Assembly (NCBI GenBank): GCA_019114005.1
Contig: DXGH01000038.1
Span: forward strand, 1 to 64,000
Source of the DNA: Candidatus Acetatifactor stercoripullorum
Lineage (GTDB): Bacteria; Bacillota; Clostridia; Lachnospirales; Lachnospiraceae
Direction of reading: 5' to 3'
Length of the DNA: 64,000 nt
Positions within the stretch are counted from its first letter, which is position 1. Every line of letters begins with the position of its first letter. The notes under the pieces are model-generated. The model was not told the origin of the DNA and did not search any database. It was given only the letters and a program-made list of their open reading frames with translations. Of this stretch, positions 26,335 through 34,645 are shown piece after piece. Made by a program: the position numbers and the translations under genes.

Positions 26335-26931
26335 ATGAAATTAGAGGGAAAAAAAGTGGGCGCAGCGCTCACCGGTTCTTTTTGCACCTTCCACAAAACC
26401 TTTGCCGCCCTTCAGAAGCTGAAGGAGGCCGGAGCAGATATTTTTCCCATTTTCTCCAACGCCTCCCAGACCATTGAAAGCCGCTTCGGCGCCCCTGAGG
26501 CATACCTTGCAAGGGTAGAAGAAATCACGGGCAGAAAGCCCATTCTTCGCATTGAGGAGGCAGAGCCCATCGGGCCTGGTGGATATCTTGACCTTCTTGT
26601 GATTCTGCCCTGTACTGGCAATACCGCAGCAAAGCTTGCAAACGGCATCACTGACACCCCGGTGCTCATGGCAGCCAAGGCACACCTTAGAAACAGCAAG
26701 CCCCTTGTGTTAGCCATTTCCACCAACGACGGGCTTGGCATAAATCTGAAGAACATCGGCCTTTTGTTAAACTCCAAAAATGTATACTTTGTGCCCTTCG
26801 GTCAGGATGACTGGGAGAAAAAGCCAAATTCTCTTGTGGCAGATACTTCTCTTTTGCTTCCGGCCCTGGAGATGGCTTTAGAGCACAGACAGCTGCAGCC
26901 CCTTCTCACAGACATGGCTGCGCAGAAATGA
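26335..26931 (+). CDS. dpaB: Dipicolinate synthase subunit B (spore flavoprotein)
   Basis: The 198-residue protein begins LEGKKVGAALTGSFCTFHKT, the flavoprotein fold start typical of subunit B (SpoVFB), and continues with IFSNASQTIESRFG, LPCTGNTAAKLANGITDTPVLMAAKAHLRN and STNDGLGINLKNIGLLLNSKNVYFVPFGQDD. It supplies the flavin-like half of dipicolinate synthase. The ATG at 26335 has CGAGGA upstream. The frame is open back to 26155, but that part runs inside dpaA's end and the spacer and is not coding. asnB begins 7 bases after its stop. Confidence 0.92.
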   Translation: MKLEGKKVGAALTGSFCTFHKTFAALQKLKEAGADIFPIFSNASQTIESRFGAPEAYLARVEEITGRKPILRIEEAEPIGPGGYLDLLVILPCTGNTAAKLANGITDTPVLMAAKAHLRNSKPLVLAISTNDGLGINLKNIGLLLNSKNVYFVPFGQDDWEKKPNSLVADTSLLLPALEMALEHRQLQPLLTDMAAQK

Positions 26932-26938
26932 GGTGGAT

Positions 26939-28792
26939 ATGTGCGGAATTGCCGGATTTAGCAGCTTTCATAAAAATTTTCTGGAGGATGGAGGCAGATG
27001 GTACCCTATTTTGCAGAAGATGAACCAGATTCAGAAGCATAGAGGGCCTGATGACGATGGAGTGGCCCTTTTCAGGCACTGCGGCCTGTCTCATGTGCGG
27101 CTGTCTATCCTGGACCCTCAGGGGGGGCATCAGCCTATGTCAAAGCAGTGGGGAGATCACCGCTGCACCATCTGCTTTAACGGAGAAATCTACAATATGC
27201 CCGGCCTTAAAAGGGAGCTTCTTTCAGAGGGCATGGAATTTACCACGGACACCGACACAGAGGTGATACTGGCCGGTTATCTGCTCCATGGGCGGGATTA
27301 CGTGAAACGGCTCAACGGTATTTTTGCCTTCTGTATCTGGGATGAAAGCGCCCAGACACTGTGCCTGTTCCGGGATCGTCTGGGCGTAAAGCCGCTGTTT
27401 TATACCTTGCAAGGAGATACTCTTGTGTTTTCCTCTGAGATCAAGGGGCTTTTTGCCTACCCCGGCGTTGAGCCTGTTGTGGACAGAGAGGGGCTGTGTG
27501 AGATTTTGGGGCTGGGCCCCGCCAAAACCTATGGGAAAGGTGTGTTTCAAAATATCTTTGAGCTGCTCCCCGGATATTTCCTGGAATTTCAGGGCACTGA
27601 GGCGCAGCTTTCGCCCTACTGGCAGCTTGAAAGCCGCCCCCACGAAGATTCCTGGGAGCAGACCGTAGAAAAAACCCGATATCTGGTAACAGACGCCATT
27701 CGGATGCAGATGCTTTCCGACGTTCCCATCTGCACCTTTTTATCCGGCGGTGTGGACAGCAGTCTGGTGACGGCGGTCTGCAGCAGGGCCCTTGCAGATC
27801 AGGGGAAGCAGCTGGATACCTATTCCTTTGACTTTGCGGGAAACGACGCCAATTTCCGGGCCAACGCCTTTCAGCCCTCCCAGGATCGTCCCTGGGTAGA
27901 CAAAATGACGGCCTATGCCCATACAAATCACCGTTATCTGGAATGTGACAGCCAGGCCCTCTATGATTTTCTCTTTCAGGCAGTGGATGCACGAGACCTG
28001 CCCTGTATGGCTGACGTGGAATCCTCCATGCTCTATTTCTGCCGTCAGGTTGCCGCCCGTCATAAGGTGACCCTCACCGGAGAATGCGCCGACGAAATCT
28101 TCGGAGGTTATCCCTGGTTTCACAAAAAGGAATGCTTCCAGGCAGACTGCTTTCCCTGGTCTATGGATCTTGCGCCGCGCACAATGCTGCTTCGGGACGA
28201 AATCAAAGAGCTGCTGCCCATAGAGGAATATGTGAGGGCGGCCTATGAAGCCACGGTGAAAGAAACGCCCAGGCTTTCACAGGACAATGACGAAGAGGCC
28301 CGCCGCCGGGAAATCTCCTATCTGAATCTGCGGTGGTTTATGCAGACCCTGTTAGACCGCATGGACCGCACCAGTATGCACACCGGACTGGAGGCCAGGG
28401 TTCCCCTGGCGGATCACCGCATTGTGGAATATGTCTTTAACGTTCCCTGGAGCATGAAATGCCCAAAGGGCCAGGTGAAAGGGCTGCTTCGAGAGGCCGC
28501 CAGGGGGCTTCTTCCCGACGAGGTGCTTTTCCGCAAAAAAAGCCCCTATCCCAAGACCTATGATCCGGCCTACGAGAACCTGCTGAAGGAGCGCCTTCTG
28601 GCAGCTCTGCAGGATACCAGCACTCCGCTTTCCGACTTTATTGATCCGGAAAAAACAAAGGCCCTTCTCAAGTGTCCCTCGGACTACGGCAAACCCTTTT
28701 ACGGCCAGCTCATGGCCGGTCCCCAGCTTTTGGCTTATCTGCTGCAGGTGGGATACTGGCTGGAGCATTATCACATCCAGGTGCGGCTGTAG
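26939..28792 (+). CDS. asnB: Glutamine-hydrolysing asparagine synthetase B
   Basis: The 617-residue enzyme starts MCGIAGF, so Cys 2 becomes the N-terminal nucleophile of the glutaminase domain after Met removal. This sets the start at 26939, two codons after a GTG. The glutaminase domain also shows RGPDDDG and CFNGEIYN. The synthetase domain carries the ATP pyrophosphatase loop FLSGGVDSSLV near residue 260 and LTGECADEIFGGYPWF. It converts aspartate, glutamine and ATP to asparagine. AGGTGG overlaps the dpaB stop just before the start, so it is probably translated from the dpa transcript. That suggests a role during sporulation, like the sporulation-linked asparagine synthetases of other spore formers. 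Confidence 0.93.
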   Translation: MCGIAGFSSFHKNFLEDGGRWYPILQKMNQIQKHRGPDDDGVALFRHCGLSHVRLSILDPQGGHQPMSKQWGDHRCTICFNGEIYNMPGLKRELLSEGMEFTTDTDTEVILAGYLLHGRDYVKRLNGIFAFCIWDESAQTLCLFRDRLGVKPLFYTLQGDTLVFSSEIKGLFAYPGVEPVVDREGLCEILGLGPAKTYGKGVFQNIFELLPGYFLEFQGTEAQLSPYWQLESRPHEDSWEQTVEKTRYLVTDAIRMQMLSDVPICTFLSGGVDSSLVTAVCSRALADQGKQLDTYSFDFAGNDANFRANAFQPSQDRPWVDKMTAYAHTNHRYLECDSQALYDFLFQAVDARDLPCMADVESSMLYFCRQVAARHKVTLTGECADEIFGGYPWFHKKECFQADCFPWSMDLAPRTMLLRDEIKELLPIEEYVRAAYEATVKETPRLSQDNDEEARRREISYLNLRWFMQTLLDRMDRTSMHTGLEARVPLADHRIVEYVFNVPWSMKCPKGQVKGLLREAARGLLPDEVLFRKKSPYPKTYDPAYENLLKERLLAALQDTSTPLSDFIDPEKTKALLKCPSDYGKPFYGQLMAGPQLLAYLLQVGYWLEHYHIQVRL

Positions 28793-28815
28793 CAAAGGAC
28801 TTTGCAAAGAGGCTA

Positions 28816-28844
28816 TTGCAGGCTCTTCGATATCATGTTATAAT
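28816..28844 (+). promoter_or_regulatory. SigA-type promoter with extended -10
   Basis: TTGCAG at 28816-28821 and TATAAT at 28839-28844 are spaced by 17 bases. TG at 28836-28837 makes an extended -10 (TGtTATAAT). It lies 55 bases before the ATG of the small conserved gene at 28900, making that gene independent of the dpa-asnB operon. Confidence 0.75.
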
Positions 28845-28899
28845 CGTGTCATAATTTTGAAAAACAAAAGACAGCATTTCGATGCGGAAAAGAGGGAAT

Positions 28900-29406
28900 A
28901 TGGGGATATTAGACAGGATTGCGCGAAGGGTTCTAAACACAGCCATTGATTCGGTGGTAGACAGCTTTATGAACGGCTCCGACACCGAAAAGTCCGGCGA
29001 AGCAAACGCAGCTCCAGCCACGGCAGCCACTGCCGCAAAAGCAGCGTCCACTGCCCAGACCGGGGATTACTCTTATGAAAATGGCGGTGAAGAAGGAGTC
29101 CGTTTCCGCCTGGAAACAATTTTTAAGGAATTTTACAGCGACTGCGAGGTGCGCAGGGATGTGCCCCCTTCTGTGGTGGGCGCCCCGGAAAACGCACAGC
29201 ACTTCACCTACGGCCTCTACCGTAACGGTGAGCCTGCAGCTTTGATTATTATTATGAACAAACGTGGAAACTACCGCAGAAGGGACTATAAGTCTGCCAG
29301 GGAGGCCTGCAGCGAAAGAGGCGTTCCCTATGCTCACTTTATGTCCTATCTTCCAAGCAATAGAGATTATATCATAAACAAGCTTAAGGAGATCATGCCT
29401 GGCTGA
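28900..29406 (+). CDS. Conserved hypothetical protein with a degenerate PD-(D/E)XK-like C-terminus
   Basis: From the ATG at 28900 (AGAGGGAAT just upstream) the protein has 168 residues. The N-terminus is a short amphipathic stretch, then a low-complexity Ala/Thr-rich linker (residues about 35-60), then a compact C-terminal domain: FTYGLYRNGEPAALIIIMNK, RDYKSAREACSERGVPYAHF, and NRDYIINKLKEIM. The strand-strand-helix-strand order resembles small PD-(D/E)XK nuclease folds of the DUF2726 type, but the catalytic E-x-K is replaced by M-N-K, so activity is doubtful. No signal peptide or membrane helix. Fold assignment is inference. It has its own promoter and sits between asnB and the reverse transcriptase. 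Confidence 0.7.
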   Translation: MGILDRIARRVLNTAIDSVVDSFMNGSDTEKSGEANAAPATAATAAKAASTAQTGDYSYENGGEEGVRFRLETIFKEFYSDCEVRRDVPPSVVGAPENAQHFTYGLYRNGEPAALIIIMNKRGNYRRRDYKSAREACSERGVPYAHFMSYLPSNRDYIINKLKEIMPG

Positions 29407-29650
29407 AATCTGCAGCCCACCTTCATTTGCTGAAAAGAAAGGGAAATACAACTTTTGTTGCGCCCGCGGCGGGCGAAGTATGCTTTCTTTTTTATGCTTT
29501 GCGGGCAGTATAAGCATATTCAGCCCTGTGCCATAAAGCACGGCTATTATGGCTTCAAAGCGTTTTCCCCTTCTTTTTGCTGCCAGCCTGCGGCAAATAC
29601 AATGCGGGCCGGCAGCCTTTTCATTTGTGATCTTTTTACGAGGAATTCCC
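29407..29650 (+). ncRNA. Structured leader upstream of the reverse transcriptase (candidate ncRNA)
   Basis: The 244-base gap holds four consecutive hairpins on the strand of the reverse transcriptase: a perfect GCCCGC-G-GCGGGC at 29462-29474; TATGCTT (29493-29499) with AAGCATA (29512-29518); AGCC-ct-GTGC-cataaa-GCAC-GGCT at 29522-29545; and the strong stem at 29579-29616 followed by TTTT. The last could terminate or attenuate transcription 35 bases before the gene. A structured RNA directly upstream of a reverse transcriptase recalls retron msr-msd or other RT template RNAs, but no flanking a1/a2 repeats were found, so the RNA role is a hypothesis. Confidence 0.4.
29579..29620 (+). terminator. 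Strong hairpin with T run before the RT gene (terminator or attenuator)
   Basis: GCTGCCAGCCTGC at 29579-29591 pairs with GCGGGCCGGCAGC at 29604-29616, with one mismatch and one G-U pair, followed by TTTTCATTT. It may end transcription of the upstream gene or attenuate the reverse transcriptase gene. Confidence 0.7.
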
Positions 29651-30871
29651 ATGAACACATCCATCCTTGAAAAAGCGGCCAGCGAGGAAAGCTGGCGGGC
29701 TTTTTTAGAATACAAGCTTACAAAACAGCATCTTTCCCAGAAGGAAGCCCAGGAGCTGCTTTCCTTTATCGAGCAGAAGAGATATCTGCCTTTGTGCAGC
29801 GCCTGGCAGCAGAGCCTTTTCCCCCAGACGCTTCCGTTAAAGCGTGTGGTAAACAAGGAAGGCACTACAAAAAAACGCATCGTCTACACTTTTTCAGGAG
29901 ATGAGGGTATCCTTTTGAAATTCATCGCCTTTCAGCTTTTTTCCTTTGACGATTATTTCTGTAAAAGCTGCTATTCCTTCCGCCGGGGCTACGGAGTGAG
30001 GGACGCGGTCCTCCGCATCCGAAGGGACAGACGCATTTGCTCCTTTTACTGCCTGAAGGCAGACGTGAGCAATTACTTCAATTCCATCGACGTAAAGCTC
30101 CTTTTGGAAAAGCTTTCCTTTCTCCGCAAAAGAGATCCCGCTCTATATGCTTTGTTTACCCGGATTCTTGGGGAGGATCGGGTAGTGGACGGCTCTCAGA
30201 TTGTGAAGGAAAATCATGGAGCCATGGCGGGCACTCCCATTTCTCCCTTTTTTGCCAACGTGTATCTGCGGGATACGGACGCCTTTTTTGAAGAAGAAGG
30301 CGTACCCTATTTTCGCTACTCTGATGATATTCTGCTGTTTGCGCCCACCCTGGAGGCGCTGGAAAAAAGACAGGCGCAGCTCTATGAGAGGCTGAAATCC
30401 CTGGGGCTTTCCATAAATCCCGAAAAGGTGCATATTTCCGCTCCCGGAGAGCCCTTTGACTTTCTTGGCTTTTCCTTCCATAAAGGAGAGGCGGATCTTT
30501 CTCCAAACACCATTTACAAGATCAAGGGAAAGATCAGGCGCAAGGCCAATGCGCTGCGCCGGTGGCAGCGCAGAAAGGGTCTGGCGCCAGACAAGGCGGC
30601 CATCGGCTTTATCCGCGCCATGAACCGGAAATTCTACGGTCAGGAGGAGGAAGAGGATTTCACCTGGAGCAGATGGTTTTTTCCCAATCTCACTGTGGAC
30701 ACAGGATTAAGGCAGGTGGACGCCTATCTGCAGCAGTACCTGCGCTATGCGGCCACCGGCCGCCACACCAGGGGCAATTACCGCATCCGCTATCAGACCT
30801 TAAAGGACTGGGGCTATAAAAGCCTGGTGCATGAATACTATCAATACAAAAATCACTGCCCGTTTCTGTGA
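29651..30871 (+). CDS. Stand-alone reverse transcriptase
   Basis: The 406-residue protein has the RT palm and fingers in order: KRVVNKEGTTKKRIVY (RT1), CYSFRRGYGVRDAV (RT2), CLKADVSNYFNSID with catalytic Asp 138 (RT3), GAMAGTPISPFFANVYL (RT4), FRYSDDILLF with Tyr 223 and Asp 225-226 (RT5), LGLSINPEKV (RT6) and FDFLGFSF (RT7). The three metal-binding aspartates are intact, so activity is expected. A thumb-like basic region IKGKIRRKANALRRWQRRKG and a C-terminal region of about 90 residues follow. There is no HNH/En domain and no clear NAxxH/VTG retron motif, so it is neither a typical intron maturase nor a recognised retron. The ATG at 29651 follows ACGAGGAATTCCC. Its last 19 bases overlap the convergent AraC gene. 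Confidence 0.8.
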   Translation: MNTSILEKAASEESWRAFLEYKLTKQHLSQKEAQELLSFIEQKRYLPLCSAWQQSLFPQTLPLKRVVNKEGTTKKRIVYTFSGDEGILLKFIAFQLFSFDDYFCKSCYSFRRGYGVRDAVLRIRRDRRICSFYCLKADVSNYFNSIDVKLLLEKLSFLRKRDPALYALFTRILGEDRVVDGSQIVKENHGAMAGTPISPFFANVYLRDTDAFFEEEGVPYFRYSDDILLFAPTLEALEKRQAQLYERLKSLGLSINPEKVHISAPGEPFDFLGFSFHKGEADLSPNTIYKIKGKIRRKANALRRWQRRKGLAPDKAAIGFIRAMNRKFYGQEEEEDFTWSRWFFPNLTVDTGLRQVDAYLQQYLRYAATGRHTRGNYRIRYQTLKDWGYKSLVHEYYQYKNHCPFL

Positions 30872-33144
30872 TTCCTTCGGAACTGCCCCGGCGTGACGCC
30901 GAATTTCTTTTTGAATATGGCGTTAAAGTAGGATGGATTGCTGTATCCCACCAGCTCACAGATTTCCTGTATGCTTTTATTGCCCTCCGATAGCAGAAGC
31001 TCCTTAGCCTTTTCCATCCGCAGCGCAGTGAGATAATCAGGAAAGGCGCATCCGCACTTTTCATGGAACAGTCTGCTGAAATAAGAGGGCGTAATGTGGT
31101 ATCTGTCCGCCAGAAGCTGGGCGCTGATGCCCGGGTCCGCATAGTTTTCCTGCAGGTAGGACACAGCCTTTTCCACAATGTCCTCTCTGCCCGTCTGTCT
31201 GGACCGCTCCAGCACCGTCCAGATTTCCTCTGCAAGCTGGAAAAACCACTCGCCGATGTCATCCATGTACTCATAGGAAGAAAGGCTCTGACTTAAGGCT
31301 TCGTAGTCAGCCTTTGACAAGGGTTCAAACCGATAGTGCAGGGTATGGTAATAGGTGATCATCTGGGAGGCCATTTCCATAAGGGTGTCCATTGCTGCCT
31401 GAATGGAAAGGTCCTTGATCTCCTTAATCATGTGTTGGTATTCCCTGGCAAAGCCTTCTCTGTCACCGTTCTTTAGCTGCTCTATCAGCGCAGAAACCTC
31501 CGGAGAGGTTTTGCCGTTTAAGGCCCTTACCGTCATTTCCTCCTCCGTCACAATGGAGCCGATCCCATACATAAAGCGGTACGCCGTGGCGGCTCTTGCC
31601 ATCTGATACATAATATTCAGCTCTCCAAAGCCTTCCTTTTCCTTGCTGATCCCTGCATCCATGCCAATGTGCAGAAGCTCCCCGGTTACTGCGAATACCT
31701 CTCGTATGCCGGAAATGATCTGTTCCTCTGTCCTGGCGCTCTCCGAAAACAGCATCACCGCCAGATATTCTCTGTCCACAGGCGTCACAAGAATATCGCC
31801 AAGCCCTTTCAGCACCTCCTCCACAATGCTTTTTATGGTCTCAAGCTCAAAGGCAATGGCTTCCTCCGTATTATTGTCATGAAAATCCTTGGTATCGCTG
31901 ATGCGCAGACATACCAGACGGCTGTGGACTCCCTCTCTTCCATAGGTTTCCTCCACCCACTCGGGCGTGCTTTTCTGGGTGGATTTGCTGCTTAAATAAG
32001 CTGCAAGCTCCTCCTGCTCCTTCCGCAGGTTCATATGATTGAGGGTCTGCACCATGGACTGGTAGGTTCTTGCAATGGTGGACAGCTCCGTGTCCGCCAG
32101 TCTCTTGGACATAGCCTTGGAGGGAACTCCCTCTTCTCCGGCCGTGCGAACCATCTCATCTAAGGGAGCATACACTCGGTTGGACATAGCAAACGCCAGC
32201 AGCAGCACAATTATCACAACCAATATCCCTATAGCCGCAAAAATAATTCCCACATGCCGGATGGAAGCGGAAAGATTCTGGTAGGGCACCAGCCACACCA
32301 GGTAAAATTCCCCGTCCATATTGACGCAGCTTGCCAGATACCTCTCCCCATCCAGCCTTAACAGCTCTGCCGACTGTCCCGTACAGCTGCGCAGAAGCGA
32401 TATGAGCGCCTCCTCCTGCAAAGGATTGCTGCTTTGGTATCTGCCGCCCTTGGCATAGATAATGTTGCCCTGTCCATCGGTCAGGAGATATTGCTCTCCT
32501 TCTTTCGCCTGAGAAAATATGCCCTCCATCACCCTGCCGATATCCAGACTTACTAAAATGCCGCTTTCCTTCTGACCGTTTACCGGCTCCAGCTCCCCGC
32601 TGGACAGGCACAAAAGGGCTTTGCTCTCTCCGTAAACGTCAATATAATAGGCAGGCGTAAATTCTCCGAAAACGCTGTTTTGGTAGATTCCCTGCATCAG
32701 GCTGTCCCCTTGCTTGTCCATAGGGTAAGAGGGATTACTGCTCTTTAAAAGATAATCCCCGCTTCCGAAAATATAGATAGAATGAAAGAAGGGGTTGACG
32801 GAAATCATGTTAGTCACCATCGAAGCCGCCACACCTGTGTTATCATCCCAGAAAAATTCCTGCCGGTACATAATCCGCTTTACATAATTGTCATTTTCCA
32901 GCACCTCAATGGTTTCCTCTGCCGAATTCCGGTAGCTGTCAAGCATGAGAGAATAAGCGTACAGCATATTTTCATAGTCCTGCTCTTCCTTTTCCAGCTG
33001 GGAGGCCCGAAACCACAAAAACCCCACAATGCAGGATAAAAAAATACAGATGGCCGCCAAACCAAAGCAGACTGCAAACATATGCCGGAATATCTTCTTC
33101 CCCTTAAACTTCCCCAAAAATTTCTGGCAGATTCCCTTGTCCAT
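30853..33144 (-). CDS. Membrane-anchored AraC-family transcriptional regulator with extracellular sensor
   Basis: The 763-residue protein has an N-terminal membrane helix (FAVCFGLAAICIFLSCIVGFLWF), an outer sensor domain of about 240 residues, a second helix (VGIIFAAIGILVVIIVLLLAFAM), a HAMP-like linker (NRVYAPLDEMVRTAGEEGV), a cytoplasmic middle region, and two AraC helix-turn-helix motifs at the end (ISAQLLADRYHITPSYFSRLF and SIQEICELVGYSNPSYFNAIFKKKFGVTPGQFRR). Such one-component regulators sense sugars outside the cell and switch on neighbouring importers. It lies at the 3' side of the 33156-38155 importer locus, starting 12 bases after the serine hydrolase stop, so it probably regulates that locus. 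Confidence 0.88.
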   Translation of the reverse strand: MDKGICQKFLGKFKGKKIFRHMFAVCFGLAAICIFLSCIVGFLWFRASQLEKEEQDYENMLYAYSLMLDSYRNSAEETIEVLENDNYVKRIMYRQEFFWDDNTGVAASMVTNMISVNPFFHSIYIFGSGDYLLKSSNPSYPMDKQGDSLMQGIYQNSVFGEFTPAYYIDVYGESKALLCLSSGELEPVNGQKESGILVSLDIGRVMEGIFSQAKEGEQYLLTDGQGNIIYAKGGRYQSSNPLQEEALISLLRSCTGQSAELLRLDGERYLASCVNMDGEFYLVWLVPYQNLSASIRHVGIIFAAIGILVVIIVLLLAFAMSNRVYAPLDEMVRTAGEEGVPSKAMSKRLADTELSTIARTYQSMVQTLNHMNLRKEQEELAAYLSSKSTQKSTPEWVEETYGREGVHSRLVCLRISDTKDFHDNNTEEAIAFELETIKSIVEEVLKGLGDILVTPVDREYLAVMLFSESARTEEQIISGIREVFAVTGELLHIGMDAGISKEKEGFGELNIMYQMARAATAYRFMYGIGSIVTEEEMTVRALNGKTSPEVSALIEQLKNGDREGFAREYQHMIKEIKDLSIQAAMDTLMEMASQMITYYHTLHYRFEPLSKADYEALSQSLSSYEYMDDIGEWFFQLAEEIWTVLERSRQTGREDIVEKAVSYLQENYADPGISAQLLADRYHITPSYFSRLFHEKCGCAFPDYLTALRMEKAKELLLSEGNKSIQEICELVGYSNPSYFNAIFKKKFGVTPGQFRRNHRNGQ

Positions 33145-33155
33145 AGGCTTCCCTT

Positions 33156-34562
33156 CTATTCCTTTTGTCTGTACGCAGAGCCAAAGCCCTTAAAGAAAGC
33201 GAAATACTCCTCATTGGTGCTGACCATGCGTACGCTCAGTCTTTCATCCTTCCATGCAAAATCCATGCTCACATGTCCCTGCTCCTCATCCGTCACATAG
33301 CACTGCAGCAGGAAATGTCCCATTTTCCAATATCCCTTACACTCACAGGCATAATCTGTGCCCGGAAACTTCTGTCCCCGCACCCAGTCACCTCCAAAGT
33401 CAAGCTGTGCCTCCCCTGAGGGCAGTACAAAGCTAAGCCGCCCCTTCTGCCAGTCAAAGCAAAGGCTGCTCCACTGCATCTGGTTGGGATAAAAGGTATA
33501 GGCCACATTCTGGGTTTCCTCTCGAAGCCGCTTTTCCCATTCTGCATCCGGCACATCCTGTCCAAGGTTTTTCCCCACTGTCAGTGCTTTGCCCCTTTGC
33601 TCCTTCAGGCAAGGGTACACCGTGTCGTAAAAGCAGTCATAGAGCATCTGCAGTCCCGCTGGATTGCCTATGGTATCCGCCATGGTGAGATAGCAAAAAT
33701 CCAGCTTGGGAAAGCACACTGCAAGCTGTCCCCCCATACCGTAGAACACAAAGCCATCTTCTCTTGGCATCCAGATCATATAGCCGTAGCCGCACTGCTC
33801 GTCCAGAGTGGGCTGAACATCCGTGGGGGTCTGGCAGGCCACAGCCTCCCTTAAGAACTCACCGGGCAGAAGCTCCTCTCCATCCAGTATGCCTCCCTGA
33901 TTGCACAAATAGGCCACCTTGGCCACATCCCGCAGGGTACACACCATTCCGCTTCCCCCCTGGGATACGCCGGAGGGATCCTTCATGATATAGGCCTCTT
34001 TGGAAAAGCCCAGCTTATCCAGCACCTTCTCCCGCATATAATCCAGCAGCTCCATGCCGGTCAGCTTTTCCACCAAAGCCGCCAGCACATGAGCGGAGGA
34101 GGTATCATAGGAAAAGACAGTGCCCGGCACATGATCCGGCTCCACCCGGAAAAAGGATTCCGTCCAGTCTCCGTCTCCATAACGCTTAAAGGTAGTGGAG
34201 CCATAGCAGGTTCTCATGGAAAGCATATCCCTTATAGTCATTTCAAGACACCAGGGATGCCCTCCGTCCTCGGGAAGCATCTCTGGAAAATACTGGCAGA
34301 TTTTGTCGTCCAGGCTGATTCGTCCCTCCTTCTCCAAAAGTCCCACTGCCAGGGCGGCAAAGCTCTTGGTGATGGAGTACATCCTGTGAATCACATCCCT
34401 TCCATAGGGTTCCCAGTAGCGCTCCGCTATAATACTTTTTCCACTCAGCAAAAGATAGCCATGGATATGGATTCCAAGACGCTCCATGCGTTTGTCCATC
34501 TCCTCCACCGCTTTTCCCGGTATTGCGCATTCCTCCGGTGTTTTTGTCTCAAATGTCAGCAT
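33156..34562 (-). CDS. Serine hydrolase of the beta-lactamase/class C esterase family
   Basis: The 468-residue protein has the S-x-x-K motif in MYSITKSFAALAVGLL near residue 85, where the serine is the expected nucleophile. Typical class C neighbours follow (GRISLDDKICQYFPEM, IRDMLSM). The second motif is FSYDTSSAHVLAALVEKLTG, with Tyr followed by D-T-S instead of the usual S-N, a deviation seen in esterase-like members. No signal peptide, so it acts in the cytoplasm. A C-terminal domain of about 150 residues is beta-rich. ATG 34562 has GGGAGG 6 bases upstream; earlier in-frame ATGs have none at proper distance. It may de-acylate an imported glycoside, judging from the importer upstream; that is inference. 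Confidence 0.8.
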   Translation of the reverse strand: MLTFETKTPEECAIPGKAVEEMDKRMERLGIHIHGYLLLSGKSIIAERYWEPYGRDVIHRMYSITKSFAALAVGLLEKEGRISLDDKICQYFPEMLPEDGGHPWCLEMTIRDMLSMRTCYGSTTFKRYGDGDWTESFFRVEPDHVPGTVFSYDTSSAHVLAALVEKLTGMELLDYMREKVLDKLGFSKEAYIMKDPSGVSQGGSGMVCTLRDVAKVAYLCNQGGILDGEELLPGEFLREAVACQTPTDVQPTLDEQCGYGYMIWMPREDGFVFYGMGGQLAVCFPKLDFCYLTMADTIGNPAGLQMLYDCFYDTVYPCLKEQRGKALTVGKNLGQDVPDAEWEKRLREETQNVAYTFYPNQMQWSSLCFDWQKGRLSFVLPSGEAQLDFGGDWVRGQKFPGTDYACECKGYWKMGHFLLQCYVTDEEQGHVSMDFAWKDERLSVRMVSTNEEYFAFFKGFGSAYRQKE

Positions 34563-34595
34563 GTTCATCCTCCCTTGGTTTTTTCTTATTTTCTC

Positions 34596-34627
34596 AAAAA
34601 AAGCTGCCTGTTGCAAGAACAGACAGC
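34596..34627 (-). terminator. Terminator between the importer operon and the serine hydrolase
   Basis: On the minus strand GCTGTCTGTT pairs with AACAGGCAGC around a short loop, followed by seven T (plus-strand A run at 34596-34602). It lies 19 bases after the solute-binding protein stop and reduces read-through into the serine hydrolase and AraC genes. Confidence 0.85.
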
Positions 34628-34645
34628 CTCTTTTTTTGCAATTAC

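Noticed and set aside
28933..29880. 315-residue frame on the minus strand across the small conserved gene, the leader and the RT start
   Set aside because: It is antisense to two well-supported genes and to the hairpin region, with no ribosome site or domain.
29407..30871. Call as a retron
   Set aside because: No clear NAxxH or VTG motifs, no a1/a2 inverted repeats around the hairpins and no adjacent effector gene; kept only as a hypothesis.
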